This document shows positions 10,912-21,575 of a stretch of DNA of 64,000 nucleotides, in pieces. The DNA comes from Notolepis coatsorum (lineage: Eukaryota; Chordata; Actinopteri; Aulopiformes; Paralepididae), in NCBI GenBank assembly GCA_963971535.1, contig OZ020594.1, positions 116,161,127-116,225,126 on the forward strand. Direction: 5' to 3'. Numbering within the stretch: position 1 is the stretch's first letter; each line of letters opens with the position of its first letter. The notes below the pieces were generated by a model that was not told the DNA's origin, did no database searches, and saw only the letters and a program-made list of their open reading frames with translations. The position numbers were made by a program, and so were the translations under genes.

Positions 10912-13130
10912 CAGGGAGCGAAATTAACTTTTTGACTCACCGGCCAGTGGCGGGTAGATGGGAAGAGTCTACCCGCCAAGCATATTTCTTACCTGCCAAC
11001 ATTTTTTTGATTAAAAAAATATATATATATTTTATATAAAACATTTTTTTTTAATAAAATATATATTATATAATCATACTTGTAGTTGTATTATCTGCGA
11101 GACATCGCCACCACGCAATAAGTCAAAATGCTTGCTATCTGCAAACAGCTCCACTGTCTGTGTGTATACTTGAGTAGCCTCCAGCTCCAGCAAGGATTCT
11201 CCGGCCCTGCAGCTAGACCCTATATTCAGCTAGACCAGGGAGGGGCAACTGGCGGCCCGTGGGCCGCATGCGGCCCTCACCGACACTCCATGCGGCCCCA
11301 GGCCAATATTTAAAAAAATAAAAAATAAAAAATTAAATTAAATTTCTTTTTATTATTATTTTTGACTCAGAGGTTGGCAGTCGACTATGGGTCCTTTCGA
11401 TCGATTAGTCGACTATTCGACTAATAGGGGTCAGCCCTAGTGTGGACATATTCAACACTGTTGAAAGTGCCATGCAGCAATATGGGGGGTTTGATAAACC
11501 ATTTGTTGTTACCGCTGGAGCACCCGCAATGAAAGGAAAACACACATGATTCGCCGGGCTTCTAAGGCAGAGTGGCGTTGAGTGTCCAATGCTGCACTGC
11601 ATTATACATCAGATAAGTTCGCTAACATAATTTCCATCTATTGTGGGTCACTAATAATCAGGGGTGCAGTGGTCATGCCACGCGGTACCACGCTGTCCCA
11701 GCACTTTTCTGAGCAGAAGTACGCGCACGGATGTGCATGCGCGTGCACGCGCGCACACAAAAATGAAATGTTATTTCATCTGATGCAGATTGCATGCACA
11801 AACATTGAAGTTGACATTCCTTCTATTGTGCGCCAACAGGAGAGACCACAAGTGTCTCATTAAAGACAGAACCATTATTGACCCACTGTGGGGGAGGGTG
11901 AATGTCATGCCAGTTTGATAAAGGGTCAATGGGAGGCACTCAGGAATGTTTTGTTTAGTAGCAGGATAAAAGTTTATACATTTAACAAAATAATTTATTA
12001 TTGCACTTTTGATTTACTGTTGTAGTGAAATGCAGCAGGAATGCTGCTTTGTGTTTGTTGAGCAGTGGGCTTTAAGTTCATACATTTATTTTAATAGAAG
12101 CCTTAATTATAATTTGTCACTTTTGTATATATTTGGGTTACACAGCAATACTTTCAAATTCAGCTGTATTTATAAATTCATAAAGTTGAAATTAAGCATT
12201 ACTAAATGCGTTTTAAATGGAATAAAAACAAAGTTACAACAAATTATAATAGTTTATATGCCTTATTTATCACATATGTGACTAGTATGGACTATTTGAG
12301 TGATGGGGTACTACTGGTGGGACTGCCGATAAACAATCCGGCCCCCCAGATTGATTGTGGAAATTTAATGGCCCTCACCATATACAAAGTTGCCCACCCC
12401 TGAGCTAGACCCTACATTCAGCATGCAAGGATTCTCCGGCGATGCAGCTGGACCCTATTTAACGTTACGGTTCTTTTGTCAAATCACATTCAACATGCCC
12501 TCAGCTAGAATACGCATTCAATCAATGTTATAAGACATTGATATCAGGAGCTATCTGTAGCTACTGCTAGCCCGGTAGATAACGTTAAGACAATTTAGTT
12601 TACTGGGATAGATGGATCTAACGTGAGCTAGCTAAGCTAGCTAACGAGGGAACGGAGGTATTATGCACTCGAGTAGACTATTGCTGGAGCATTTGTTGAT
12701 ATCAGCAGCTATCAGTAGCTAGCCAGCTAGATACCGTTAGACAATGCCTCGTCATGTATTAAACTAAAAGTGAATAGTTGACTGGGTCATTGTTTAAACA
12801 GTAACGTTAGCTCATGGAGGTCCGATATAGACTAGCAGACAGAAGTAAACAAGCCAAATGATAGCTTCCGATTGGTCATTTGCTTTTTTTTCTCATGAAA
12901 CCAGTCACGTCACTCTACTGTGATTGGACCGTTGACTTGAGTGCGATGTGGGACTTGTAGTTTTTTAACGATCTCGCGGCGGAGAAAAAAAAGACGAGCG
13001 GCTATAATCTGTACTCGCACAAGAGTATCGTTATGAACTACACGTCTACACGCCACACGGCGGGCAGCCCTCTAAGTGTCATGCGCCAAAGGTAAAAACA
13101 GACCGCCCCTGGCTTTAGTTTCGGTCCCTG
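10912..13130. mobile_element. hAT element inside gypsy RT
   Basis: Ends CAGGGAGCGAAA and TTTCGGTCCCTG are inverted repeats with one mismatch. An exact 8-bp duplication CATAGATG is at 10904-10911 and 13131-13138. It carries an AT-rich TATATA foldback near 10990-11075, another hAT (11236-12402), and GCTAGC-rich filler at 12410-13110. No transposase is evident. Confidence 0.93.
11236..12402. mobile_element. hAT element nested in a hAT
   Basis: The left end CAGGGAGGGGCAACTGGCGG and right end TTGCCCACCCCTG are complementary termini. The exact 8-bp duplication AGCTAGAC is at 11228-11235 and 12403-12410. The left end is followed by GC-rich sequence as in the element at 826-2010. Short reading frames inside it show no recognisable transposase. 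Confidence 0.92.
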
Positions 13131-13138
13131 CATAGATG

Positions 13139-14037
13139 ACATTATAGTCTATTCAAAATCTGAAGCACAGCACCTTCAGGATCTGGCTGATGTTTTTCTC
13201 CGCCTGCAGAAGGCAAACCTCATCTTGAACCTCAAGAAGTGCAACTTAATGCAACACCGCTTGCAGTTCCTTGGACACATTGTGACTACCGAGGGAATTG
13301 TCACCGACAACCAAAAGGTTGAGGCAGTCCAGGCCTTTCCTACTCCCAGGACACTACCGGAGGTCGCACGTTTTCTGGGAATGGTGGGCTGGTACCATAG
13401 GTTCATTCCTAGGTTTGCAGAACGGTCTGCAGCCCTTAATGCCCTGAAAAAGAAAGATGTAAAATGGCAATGGACACCAGAGTGCCAAGGCGCATTCGAG
13501 GACATCAAGGCAGCACTCCAGTCAGCTCCTATCTTGCAACAGCCAGACTACAGCCTGCCATTCACACTGCAGACCGATGCTAGTGGGATTGGCTTGGGAG
13601 CCGTACTGACCCAGCAGAGAGACGGACAGGACCATGTTCTTGCTTTTGCCTCAAGATTGTTGAAGCCAGCTGAAATCAACTATTCTGTCGCAGAGCGAGA
13701 ATGTCTTGCTGTTGTATGGGCCGTGGAGAAGTGGCGGGCCTTGATCGAGGGTCAACGGTTTGAAGTAATTACCGACCACGCTGCCCTTGTTTGGGCTTTC
13801 AACAACCCCAAACCCACATCAAGGCTCATCAGGTGGACCATTCGGCTTCAGGATTTTGATTTCCAGGTGGTATACCGGAAGGGAAAATTGAACGTGGTAC
13901 CTGATGCTTTGTCACGGGCATTCACAACCCCAGACTCCATCGCTGCGGCCTGTGTGACCAAGCAGAACAAAAGTGATTCTTCGGGATGCGATCTACCAAC
14001 GGATTGGGCAGAGATTGCTGACGCCCCAAGCTGCTGA
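13139..14037 (+). pseudogene. gypsy RT C-terminal part and RNase H
   Basis: The frame begins with the rest of the RT palm (IIVYSKS, then LKKCNLMQHRLQFLGHIVT, the RT thumb). RNase H follows, with LQTDASGIGLGAVLTQ (Asp), YSVAERECLAVVWAVEKW (Glu), ITDHAALVWAF (Asp) and VVPDALSRAF near the end. These are the standard catalytic residues of Ty3/gypsy RNase H, which removes RNA template. The frame ends at 14037, and integrase continues in another frame, so a frameshift lies between about 13975 and 14037. Confidence 0.92.
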
Positions 14038-15266
14038 CGCAGAGTCCCAAGCGTTGATGGAGGAGATGGGAAAAGGAAATCCTAAAGCAAGTCGGATAGT
14101 CTATGTTCTTGAAAATGGAATCCTGTTCAGACAAATACCTGGTCAAACTCTAGGCCACAAGTTACAGCTTTTCGTGCCTAGATCACTAAGGGAGTCCTTT
14201 CTGAAGTATTATCATGACAACCCGCTTAGTGGTCACATGGGAAGGCTGAAGACACTGTTGCGACTGCTGGAGGTAGCCTACTGGCCTCAAGTCAGGAATG
14301 ATGTGTGGGCCTATACAAAGAACTGTCTCATATGCCAGCAGTACAAACCTGGGTGTCAGAAACCGGCGGGTTTCCTTCAGTCCACCACGGTCAGCGAACC
14401 AGGGGAGATGTTGGGAATTGACTTGATGGGTCCTTTCCCCAGAAGTAAGAAGGGGAATCAGTATCTTCTGGTTATAGTAGACTACTGTTCTAAGTGGGTG
14501 GAACACTTCCCTTTACGAGACTCAAACACCAAAGATAATACATATCCTCAGACAGGAGATCTTCCTTCGTTGGGGAACCCCAAAGTACCTCTTATCTGAC
14601 AGGGGTCCACAGTTCACCAGCCATCTCTTAAAAGAACTCTGTCGCCAGTGGGGTGTAGTAAAAAAACTGACCACAAGCTACCACCCCCAAACTAACTTGA
14701 CCGAGAGAGTCAACAGAAACCTGAAGACCATGGTGGCCTCTTACGTCAAAGATCAGCATCAGGATTGGGATCTGTGGTTGGGCGAGTTCCGTTTTGCCAT
14801 CAACACCGCCTACCATGAGAGTACTAGGTTCACTCCCGCAGAGATTGCGCTGGGAAGAAAATTGAAAGGACCTCTGGAGCGACTTCTATATCAGCCTCCC
14901 AAGCCGGACCAAAAGGCCTACTCCATGTTAGAAAGGCAACAGCAAATCCTGCAACAAGTTCAGCAAAATGTGGCTCAGGCCCAGGAGCATCAAGCTCGAA
15001 GCTACAATAGAAGGAGGTCTCCTGTCACATACCAAGTAGGAGAGAAGGTATGGGTTAAGCTGCACCCACAGTCTGATGCCAAGGTCATGTTTATGGCAAA
15101 ACTTGCTCCAAAGTGGAGAGGGCCAGCCACAGTTCTCAGACATTTAGGGTCAGTGAACTACAGAGTAGCCATGGATAGCAGTCCCACCACCCATGAAACC
15201 TTGCATGTTGAGAACATGAAGATGTTTTATGGCGGTGGTACTACGCTTGGTGGGGGGGATGTGTAA
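13973..15266 (+). pseudogene. gypsy integrase
   Basis: Integrase inserts the cDNA into chromosomes. The first frame (to 14599) has the HHCC zinc-binding region (HDNPLSGHMGRLKTLLRLLE ... NCLICQQYK) and the start of the core (GIDLMGPFPRSKKGNQYLLV, first Asp). A frameshift near 14540-14600 moves the reading. The second Asp (LLSDRGPQFTSHLL) is near 14597, and the Glu (TERVNRNLKT) follows around 14701. The last frame, to 15266, ends with a GPY/F-type module (KWRGPATVLRHLGSVNYRV). There is no chromodomain evident. Confidence 0.9.
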
Positions 15267-16652
15267 CATGCGTTACTTTATGAAGAAGATGTCAATGTGT
15301 TGATAAGTGAAGTGTGGGCCCAATATGTTAGGATGTGCCAATGTCAGCATATTTGGGTCACTTGACCTTTAAGATTCCAGGTATGGGTGTGGTTAGGGGC
15401 GGTCCTAACCATCAGGGGGCCATCTTGGATTGGAATCATGGCCTGATGGAGTTTTTTTTGCTACTGCTATTGTGAGAGGAAGGAGGGATTTTGCCAGGCC
15501 TCCAAAAACATTCTTCAGTAACCAAGGACAGGTCAGCTGCAGTGGTGCTTCCCAGTGGATTACTATTTTTGCCTTTCCTTTTTCTAAGATGTGGATCAAC
15601 CCAGGACTTATCACCTTTTGGACACTCAAAGGTTTGAGTGTTGCTGGACAATACTAGCTCTACCATGCAGGCTGCATGGTCGGGTAGGCCTGAACATTAT
15701 AACATGGTTGCATTAGACGGTAACATTAACATGGTTACATTAGACATGGTAACATTATAACATGGTTGCATTAGACATGGTAACATTAACATGGTTACAT
15801 TAGACTAACATGGTTACATTAGACATGGTAACATTATAACATGGTTGCATTAGACATGGTAACATTAACATGGTTACATTAGACATGGTAACATTATAAC
15901 ATGGTTGCATTAGACATGGTAACATTATAACATGGTTGCATTAGACATGGTAACATTAACATGGTTGCATTAGACATGGTAACATTATAACATGGTTGCA
16001 TTAGACATGGTAACATTAACATGGTTACATTAGACATGGTAACATTATAACATGGTGGCATTAGACATGGTAACATTATAACATGGTTGCATTAGACATG
16101 GTAACATTAACATGGTTGCATTAGACATGGTAACATTATAACATGGTTGCACTAGACATGGTAACATTAACATGGTTACATTAGACATGGTAACATAATA
16201 ACATGGTTGCATTAGACATGGTAACATTAGACATGGTAACATTATAACATGGTTGCATTAGACATGGTAACATTAACATGGTTACATTAGACATGGTAAC
16301 ATTATAACATGGTTGCATTAGACATGGTAACATTAACATGGTTACATTAGACATGGTAACATTATAACATGGTTGCATTAGACATGGTAACATTAACATG
16401 GTTACATTAGACATGGTAACATACGGTACATTAGACATGGTAAACATTTATGTTGGGGCTAATGGACTGTAAAGCTGACGGGACCGTTCTTATTGGTTTG
16501 AGATGATTTTTGTTGTACCATACGTTGCTATGGGGTGCCCCATTTATTTTGATCTTCTTTTCGGTTAATACAACACTTTGAATTTAACACTGTTCCAGTA
16601 CTCTCATTCTTTATAGCTGAACAGGTTGTTTATTATTATCAAGCTTGTTACA
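15262..16652 (+). repeat. 3' LTR of gypsy element
   Basis: The LTR is 1391 bp, TG...CA bounded, and preceded by a G-rich polypurine tract. It differs from the 5' LTR mainly by one extra minisatellite half-unit and a few substitutions (for example TTTTTGG versus TTTTCGG before TTAATACAACAC). The minisatellite part covers about 15693-16443. Confidence 0.92.
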
Positions 16653-17874
16653 ATATATATCGCGATATTTTGACATTTCCTCTAAAGCACTTAAAAATGC
16701 TTGATTTAACCCTTTGATACATACAGTCACGCCAATATGATGATTATAATAAGTCCCTGCAACATATGTTTGCATTATTAAACCATGAAGATGCTTTAAA
16801 AAATAATTAAATGTACTAAGAGTAGTCTGACACACTAATAAAAAATGTATTTACATCTAAGACAATTTATATAAAAACTCTTGGGTGCCTAAGACTTTTG
16901 CACAGTACTGTGTTTTCTATCCACTTTAGCCAAACACACACACACATTTCAGATAATTAAATGTTTATATCATCAACTATCCAGTTAGTAAATACTGTAA
17001 CGTTTGGCTACTTTAAATCATTGAATGTAGAGAGAGAGCGAGAGCGAGAGAGGGCGAAAACGCACGCGAGAGAGCCAGCCCCCCCCCCCCCCCCCCCCCC
17101 TCCCCCCGGATTTTGTTTTAGGTTCGCGTTTTGGGCGTATAAGCTGCCGTAGGCGATGATGTCACACTCGAACGTCAACTCTCATTGACGTTCACAACAC
17201 AGGAAGAGTTGAACACACGGAGATTGAAACTGGATGCATTGCCCAATATAAAGAAACGAATAACCAATAAATATGAAGTTATCTTTAAACCTCTGTTGTC
17301 AAGCGTCGTCAATATAACCTACCTTTTCCTCACGAATGGAACTAGTGTCGTGGAGTCCGCTTTGAGCGCTTCCAGGGTTAGCAGCTAACGCTAGTTAGCT
17401 TAGCCTATTTATGTGATAACTTAGCAGCTAACGTTAGCCCATTGCTCGCGTCAATTATATTGCATGTCACTGGTCTATAGAAATAAATGCATTCAAACAA
17501 GAAACCAATGTCAAAAAAAAATGTCAGGCCTAATGCGAGCCAGGGAAGTCTTGGGCTTGTAACGTGGCTTCATCTCGAGGTTTTAGGGTTAGCAGCTAAC
17601 GCTAGTTAGCCTAGTCATCAAAAATAAGTTAGCAGCTAACGTTAGCCCATTGCTTGCGTCAATGAAATTGCATGTCATTAAAGGTCCGCGCTAGTCTGTG
17701 TGTCTAATGAAATTACAATTGCATGTCATTGAAGGTCCGCGCTGGTCTGTCTATAATTAAATGAGAGGAAAGCTCTGCGCTAAAGCAAGTCTCATCTCAG
17801 CCGCGACGTGACAACATATACTCGATGTTCACGATATAGTAATTTACTACATCTCATGTAGAACAAGCCGCGAT
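16653..17874. other. interior of the outer hAT, no gene seen
   Basis: AT-rich sequence belonging to the hAT at 4098-18394. It includes an AG run (about 17031-17056), a C homopolymer (about 17079-17106) and two copies of a TTAGCAGCTAACG-containing segment near 17377-17440 and 17590-17660. I see no coding signal. Confidence 0.6.
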
Positions 17875-18216
17875 CAGGGGCGGACCTTCCTACAGGCGAT
17901 ATAGGCGGTCGCCTAGAGCGCCACCCAGAGGGGGGCGCAAAAAAAAAAAAAAAAAATAAATAAAATTGTGCAGTTTTGGCGCCCCCCTCTATATCTGCAA
18001 CCATTATTTTTACATTAAAAAAATTCTAACATAAGGGAAAATGAGCCAAAAATCTAAAACGGTCGGTCGGTCTGAGCCTCAGCTTTAGGTGTTCACAGTC
18101 AGAACATGCTAGAGCGCTGTGCATTGATGGGTATCGGTCAAGTGTTTATAGAATTGAACGTTGAGGAAAGAAAGACTAACGTTAGAGAACTATGAAGAAA
18201 AAAGCCAAAAAAAAAA

Positions 18217-18274
<58 letters not shown>

Positions 18275-18352
18275 TTTTTTGGGGGGGGGGGGGGGGGGGG
18301 GGCGCAGTGGTGAATCTCGCCTAGGGCGACAAATGGGCTAGGTCCGCCCCTG
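17875..18352. mobile_element. hAT MITE
   Basis: Ends CAGGGGCGGACC and GGTCCGCCCCTG are perfect inverted repeats. The exact 8-bp duplication GCCGCGAT is at 17867-17874 and 18353-18360. The interior has an A homopolymer, an AAT microsatellite (about 18217-18270) and a G homopolymer. Confidence 0.93.
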
Positions 18353-18536
18353 GCCGCGATACATCGAGTATACTCGATATATCGCCCAGCCCTAGTTCAT
18401 TATGTGTGTGATGACTGGGGTGATGGCGGCTGCTGAGTCTCTGAGGAATTTGGAGGGGATGTTGTCATGTCCAGTGGCCTTGTTAGGTTGGAGGGCGCTC
18501 AGTCATGGCTGCAGATCACTAGTCTTGTGCTATCAA

Positions 18537-18645
18537 GACTAGTGTATCTACTCCTGCTCTGTAATTCTAGTTTCAAAATACTCCTAAAAGCTTCATTTGC
18601 GTATTAAATTAAAATCATTAATATTTTCCACCGGGGGACTCTGCG
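18537..18645 (+). repeat. direct repeat flanking LINE copy A (right)
   Basis: Matches 151-294 in direct orientation, from GTGCTATCAAGACT to ACTCTGCG. The left copy has a short extra segment near its end. Confidence 0.7.
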
Positions 18646-19377
18646 TCCCCCCCAAACTTGTCATGAGATCTGCAGCCCTGACCATCCCCCCGTTTTTTTC
18701 CCCACAAGTCGAGTACTGAGTACCTATCTCAAACCCTGCCCTCTTTTCTTGATCCTCCAATCACAACTGTCGCTTACCTCCGAGCCAGGTTTGAGATAGG
18801 TCCAAGGGGATGCAGACCAGATAAAGACTTTCGTCTTGTTTACATCAGGGTCCCCCATTTTCAATTCATCATGACATACAGACATACAGATATACAGATA
18901 TAATAATCTAATCATGACATTTATGACATACAAGATATGCAAATATACAGTACTGTTAAACAGATCCTAACAGTAAATATATACGAGGGGGAGGGAACAC
19001 ATTAGGAGGGGTATTCGTTTATGTATGTACGTGTGTTTCATTAAGTGAAAGATATTATGGTTTAAAAGCATCATATTCTGGACGTGGAACTGAATTATTA
19101 TACGATGTGCGTCACAGTGTTTACTCCTCATCTTTTTATTGACAGCCTACATGTCGCCCAACAGTTCCATTCAGGAAGCAGCAAGAAGAGGAGAACAATG
19201 TGAACATAATGTACTTACAGTCAGATGTTGTGGTGTCTACAGTGTGATCTGTTTCCACAAGAAGAAGGTTTGGATCAGATGTGAAGTCTTGTTCCAGTAC
19301 AGTTCTGTTCTCCACAGAGACGTTAGCAAGAGACTCGTTTCATTGTCTCCAACATGGATGATGTCTCTGCTCCGACT
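18646..19377. other. intergenic; LINE 3' fragment at about 18806-18960
   Basis: The minus-strand LINE 3' core (GGGGATGCAGACCAGATAAAG onward) occupies about 18806-18960. The remainder, up to the tail of LINE copy B at 19378, shows no convincing reading frame or repeat. Confidence 0.6.
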
Positions 19378-21085
19378 GAATGAATGAATGAATGAATGAA
19401 AACTTTATTTAACAGATTGCAGAATGGGTACAATACAGTACGGCTCAATACATACAATTGTTAAGGGGATGCAGACCTGAGAAAGACGTTTGTCTTGTTT
19501 CCATCAGGGTCCCCCATTTTCAATTCATATAGACATATATGACATACATGACATACAGATAGTCAGTACTGCTACATCTATACATTTATGACATACCAGA
19601 TTTGCAAATACAGTACTGTTTGTGATACAGAAGGAGTCACGAAAAGGGAGTATATACATTTGACGTAGAAACTGTACATTGGAGGTTGGGTGGGGGGGGT
19701 TGGGTACATTGGGATATTGACAACCATACTGGGTAATTTACATTGGAGGTGGTTGGGGGGGGGGGGGGGGGGGGGGGCGGGGGGCATACTGTATAAACAA
19801 GTAACACTGTACATTGAGGGGGGGGGGGGAGGAGACACTGTACAAACAAACACAATTGTACATTGAACTATTGACAAAACCATACTAGGTAAATGACTGT
19901 ACATTGGAGGGGGTTGGAATGATTGGGTTAGGATATTTACAGGGGCCAGTGTTGAATTGCAGTCTCCCGTAGGTGTCCCTTGAGAGAGGTTTTGAAAGTG
20001 GGTAGTGATCCACATTCCTTTACAGCTTTGGGTAGGGCGTTCCACATTGATGTGGCATAATTGCGAAACGTGTTTAGTCCCTTATTTGAGCCGAATCTGG
20101 GTTTGACATGATTTGTGGAGCTCCCTCTGGTGTTGTGATCGTGGTATTCACTGACCTTTGGGAAGTATTTTGACATGTACATGGGTACCTTGGTCGTGTA
20201 GTGTATCTTGTAGACCAGGCCCATTGCAAGTTGTTGTACTCTGTCGTCTACTCTAAGCCATCCTAGGTTGTCGAAGTGGGCAGGGGTGAGGTGGGTTCTA
20301 GGAGTAAGGTCAAGCAGTAGTCTGACCAGTTTGTTTTGAGATGTTTGTAATTTTGTTTTTAGCGCCTTTGAGGTGCTTTGGTACCATGAGGTGCAAGCAT
20401 AGTCGTAGTACCCCTGAATGAGTGCTCCTGCCAGAGTCTTCAGGGTGTTCTTGTTTACCAGAGAGGAGATCCGGTACAAGAATCGAGTTCGTTGGTTGAC
20501 TTTTTTTATTACATTGGATGCCATTTTGTCACAGGAGAGATTAGCCTCTAGGATGGACCCCAGGTAGGTAATTTCATCTTTCCTTGTGACAATATTGTCA
20601 CCCACTGTAACTGAGAAGCCGTCGGTCTTGCTGAGTTTGTTATTTGAACCGAAGAGAATGGACTCTGTTTTGCCCATGTGTAATGATAGTTTGTTATCAG
20701 CGAGCCATATGCAGATTCTGCCTAGTTCCGAGCTGAGGGTTTTTTCAACCTGTAACTTGTTCTTGTCAGAGACCAGCAGGGCTGAGTCGTCCGCAAACAG
20801 GAACAAGTTGCAGTCACAAGCTGACGACATGTCATTTGCATAAATTAGGAACAGTAGCGGTCCTAGTATGCTTCCTTGTGGAACACCACAGCTCACTGTG
20901 AGGGGGGGGGATAGGGTACCGTTTACCTCCACCATCTGTTCCCTCCCCTCAAGGTAGGATTGCATCCAGCTCACTGATAGACTATCAAAACCAATTGCTT
21001 TTAGCTTGTCAATCAGAATGGAGTGATTGACCGTGTCAAAGGCCTTTTGTAGGTCCAGCATGACCATGCCGCAGTATAAACGGTT
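19378..21085 (-). mobile_element. LINE copy B, 5'-truncated
   Basis: The minus-strand LINE has its 3' tail as a GAATGAATGAATGAA microsatellite at the left. About 560 bp of G-rich 3' UTR follows (homopolymer G near 19753-19787), and then the C-terminal RT reading frame from 19937. The LINE sequence stops abruptly near 21085, where unrelated DNA begins. This is the usual result of 5' truncation during target-primed reverse transcription. It is the same family as copies A and C. Confidence 0.9.
19937..21082 (-). CDS. LINE reverse transcriptase C-terminal region (copy B)
   Basis: This is a continuous minus-strand frame of about 380 residues. It starts in RT motif A (GMVMLDLQKAFDTVNHSIL) and goes through VSCGVPQGSILGPLLFLIYA and the catalytic FADD (NLFLFADDSALLV). 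It then covers the thumb and C-terminal region (GALIQGYYDYACTSWYQST, DLTPRTHLTPAHFDNLGWL) and ends near FKTSLKGHLRETAIQHWPL. The first ~20 residues of the open frame come from flanking DNA. The endonuclease and RT fingers are missing, so it is a gene fragment without its own promoter, but it has no internal stops and looks like the least decayed copy here. Confidence 0.88.
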   Translation of the reverse strand, partial: RLYCGMVMLDLQKAFDTVNHSILIDKLKAIGFDSLSVSWMQSYLEGREQMVEVNGTLSPPLTVSCGVPQGSILGPLLFLIYANDMSSACDCNLFLFADDSALLVSDKNKLQVEKTLSSELGRICIWLADNKLSLHMGKTESILFGSNNKLSKTDGFSVTVGDNIVTRKDEITYLGSILEANLSCDKMASNVIKKVNQRTRFLYRISSLVNKNTLKTLAGALIQGYYDYACTSWYQSTSKALKTKLQTSQNKLVRLLLDLTPRTHLTPAHFDNLGWLRVDDRVQQLAMGLVYKIHYTTKVPMYMSKYFPKVSEYHDHNTRGSSTNHVKPRFGSNKGLNTFRNYATSMWNALPKAVKECGSLPTFKTSLKGHLRETAIQHWPL

Positions 21086-21342
21086 TGGTTTATTACAAGC
21101 ATTATTAACGTGGCTATGATTCAAGCGGTTTGTAAAAAAAAACATCTTTACATTTTTTTTTATAAGTATGCAGTATCATAACTACATCTTTGATGTTTAT
21201 AGCAAACCAACCCGTTTGTAAATCCGTCAATATTTCAGCGAGTTGTGAGTATTTTTGTCTGTGCAGCTCACTCACTCTCACTCAAGGCTAACTGGAGCAA
21301 GATGGCGGTGGTTCAGTGACGCTGGTGACTCCGCCTTAAGCT
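21086..21342. other. short intergenic stretch
   Basis: No reading frame or clear repeat. A YY1-like AAGATGGCGG motif is at about 21299-21308. Confidence 0.4.
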
Positions 21343-21575
21343 ATTGATTGATTGATTGAAAACTTTATTAACAGATTGCAGAATGGGTACAGTACAGTAC
21401 AGCTCAATACATACAATTGTTAAGGGGATGCAGACCAGAGAAAGACTTTCGTCTTGTTTACATCAGGGTCCCCCATTTTCAATTCATCGTAACATATATG
21501 ACATACATGACATACAGATAGACAGTACTGCTACATCTATACATTTATGACATACCAGATTTGCAATTACAGTAC

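Larger units (their letters stand above)
4166..16652 (+). mobile_element. Ty3/gypsy LTR retrotransposon with nested insertions
   Basis: Two LTRs (4166-5525 and 15262-16652) start TGTAAC and end GTTACA. They flank gag, aspartic protease, RT, RNase H and integrase in Ty3/gypsy order. A 4-bp ATAT duplication fits the flanks (4162-4165, 16653-16656) but is low complexity. A G-rich polypurine tract precedes the 3' LTR (about 15249-15258). The LTRs are nearly identical apart from minisatellite copy number, suggesting a fairly recent insertion. gag is cut by a DNA transposon (6382-9212) and RT by a hAT (10912-13130). Additional frameshifts lie near 10240, 14000 and 14560. The element is dead. I see no TGG-type primer-binding site directly after the 5' LTR. 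Confidence 0.93.
4098..18394. mobile_element. hAT-like element enlarged by internal insertions
   Basis: The left end TAGGGCTGGGCGATATGG and right end ATATATCGCCCAGCCCTA form terminal inverted repeats matching the element at 654-2916. The flanking 8-mers are GTTTATTA (4090-4097) and GTTCATTA (18395-18402), seven of eight identical. Host LINE coding sequence continues across the insertion. Its own DNA is 4098-4165, 16653-17874 and 18353-18394; the rest is a gypsy element and a small hAT MITE. No transposase of its own is visible. Confidence 0.87.
295..18515 (-). mobile_element. LINE copy A, 5'-truncated, split by nested insertions
   Basis: This is one non-LTR retrotransposon copy on the minus strand. 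Its 3' tail is the GAATGAATGAA microsatellite at about 295-310. Its own sequence occupies 295-653, 2925-4097 and 18403-18515. The pieces join in order: the RT reading on the minus strand continues from 18515 across the big insertion into 4097 and on to 2925, and then into the 3' UTR. The RT contains a CGVPQGSILGPLLF block, which is typical of the jockey superfamily (CR1/L2/Rex-like). I do not commit to a clade. The two interrupting hAT elements are bounded by 8-bp duplications of LINE sequence. No endonuclease domain is present because the copy is 5'-truncated. Confidence 0.85.

Noticed and set aside
16875..16912. Possible Tc1/mariner end (GTGCCTAAGACTTTTGCACAG)
   Set aside because: It resembles a known type of terminus, but no inverted partner or TA duplication was found nearby.
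19139..19387. Possible host exon with a donor-like site on the minus strand
   Set aside because: All three minus-strand frames have stops across the interval, and the plus-strand frame shows no domain.
19578..20045. Pro-rich minus-strand frame of 155 codons
   Set aside because: It lies in the G-homopolymer 3' UTR of LINE copy B.
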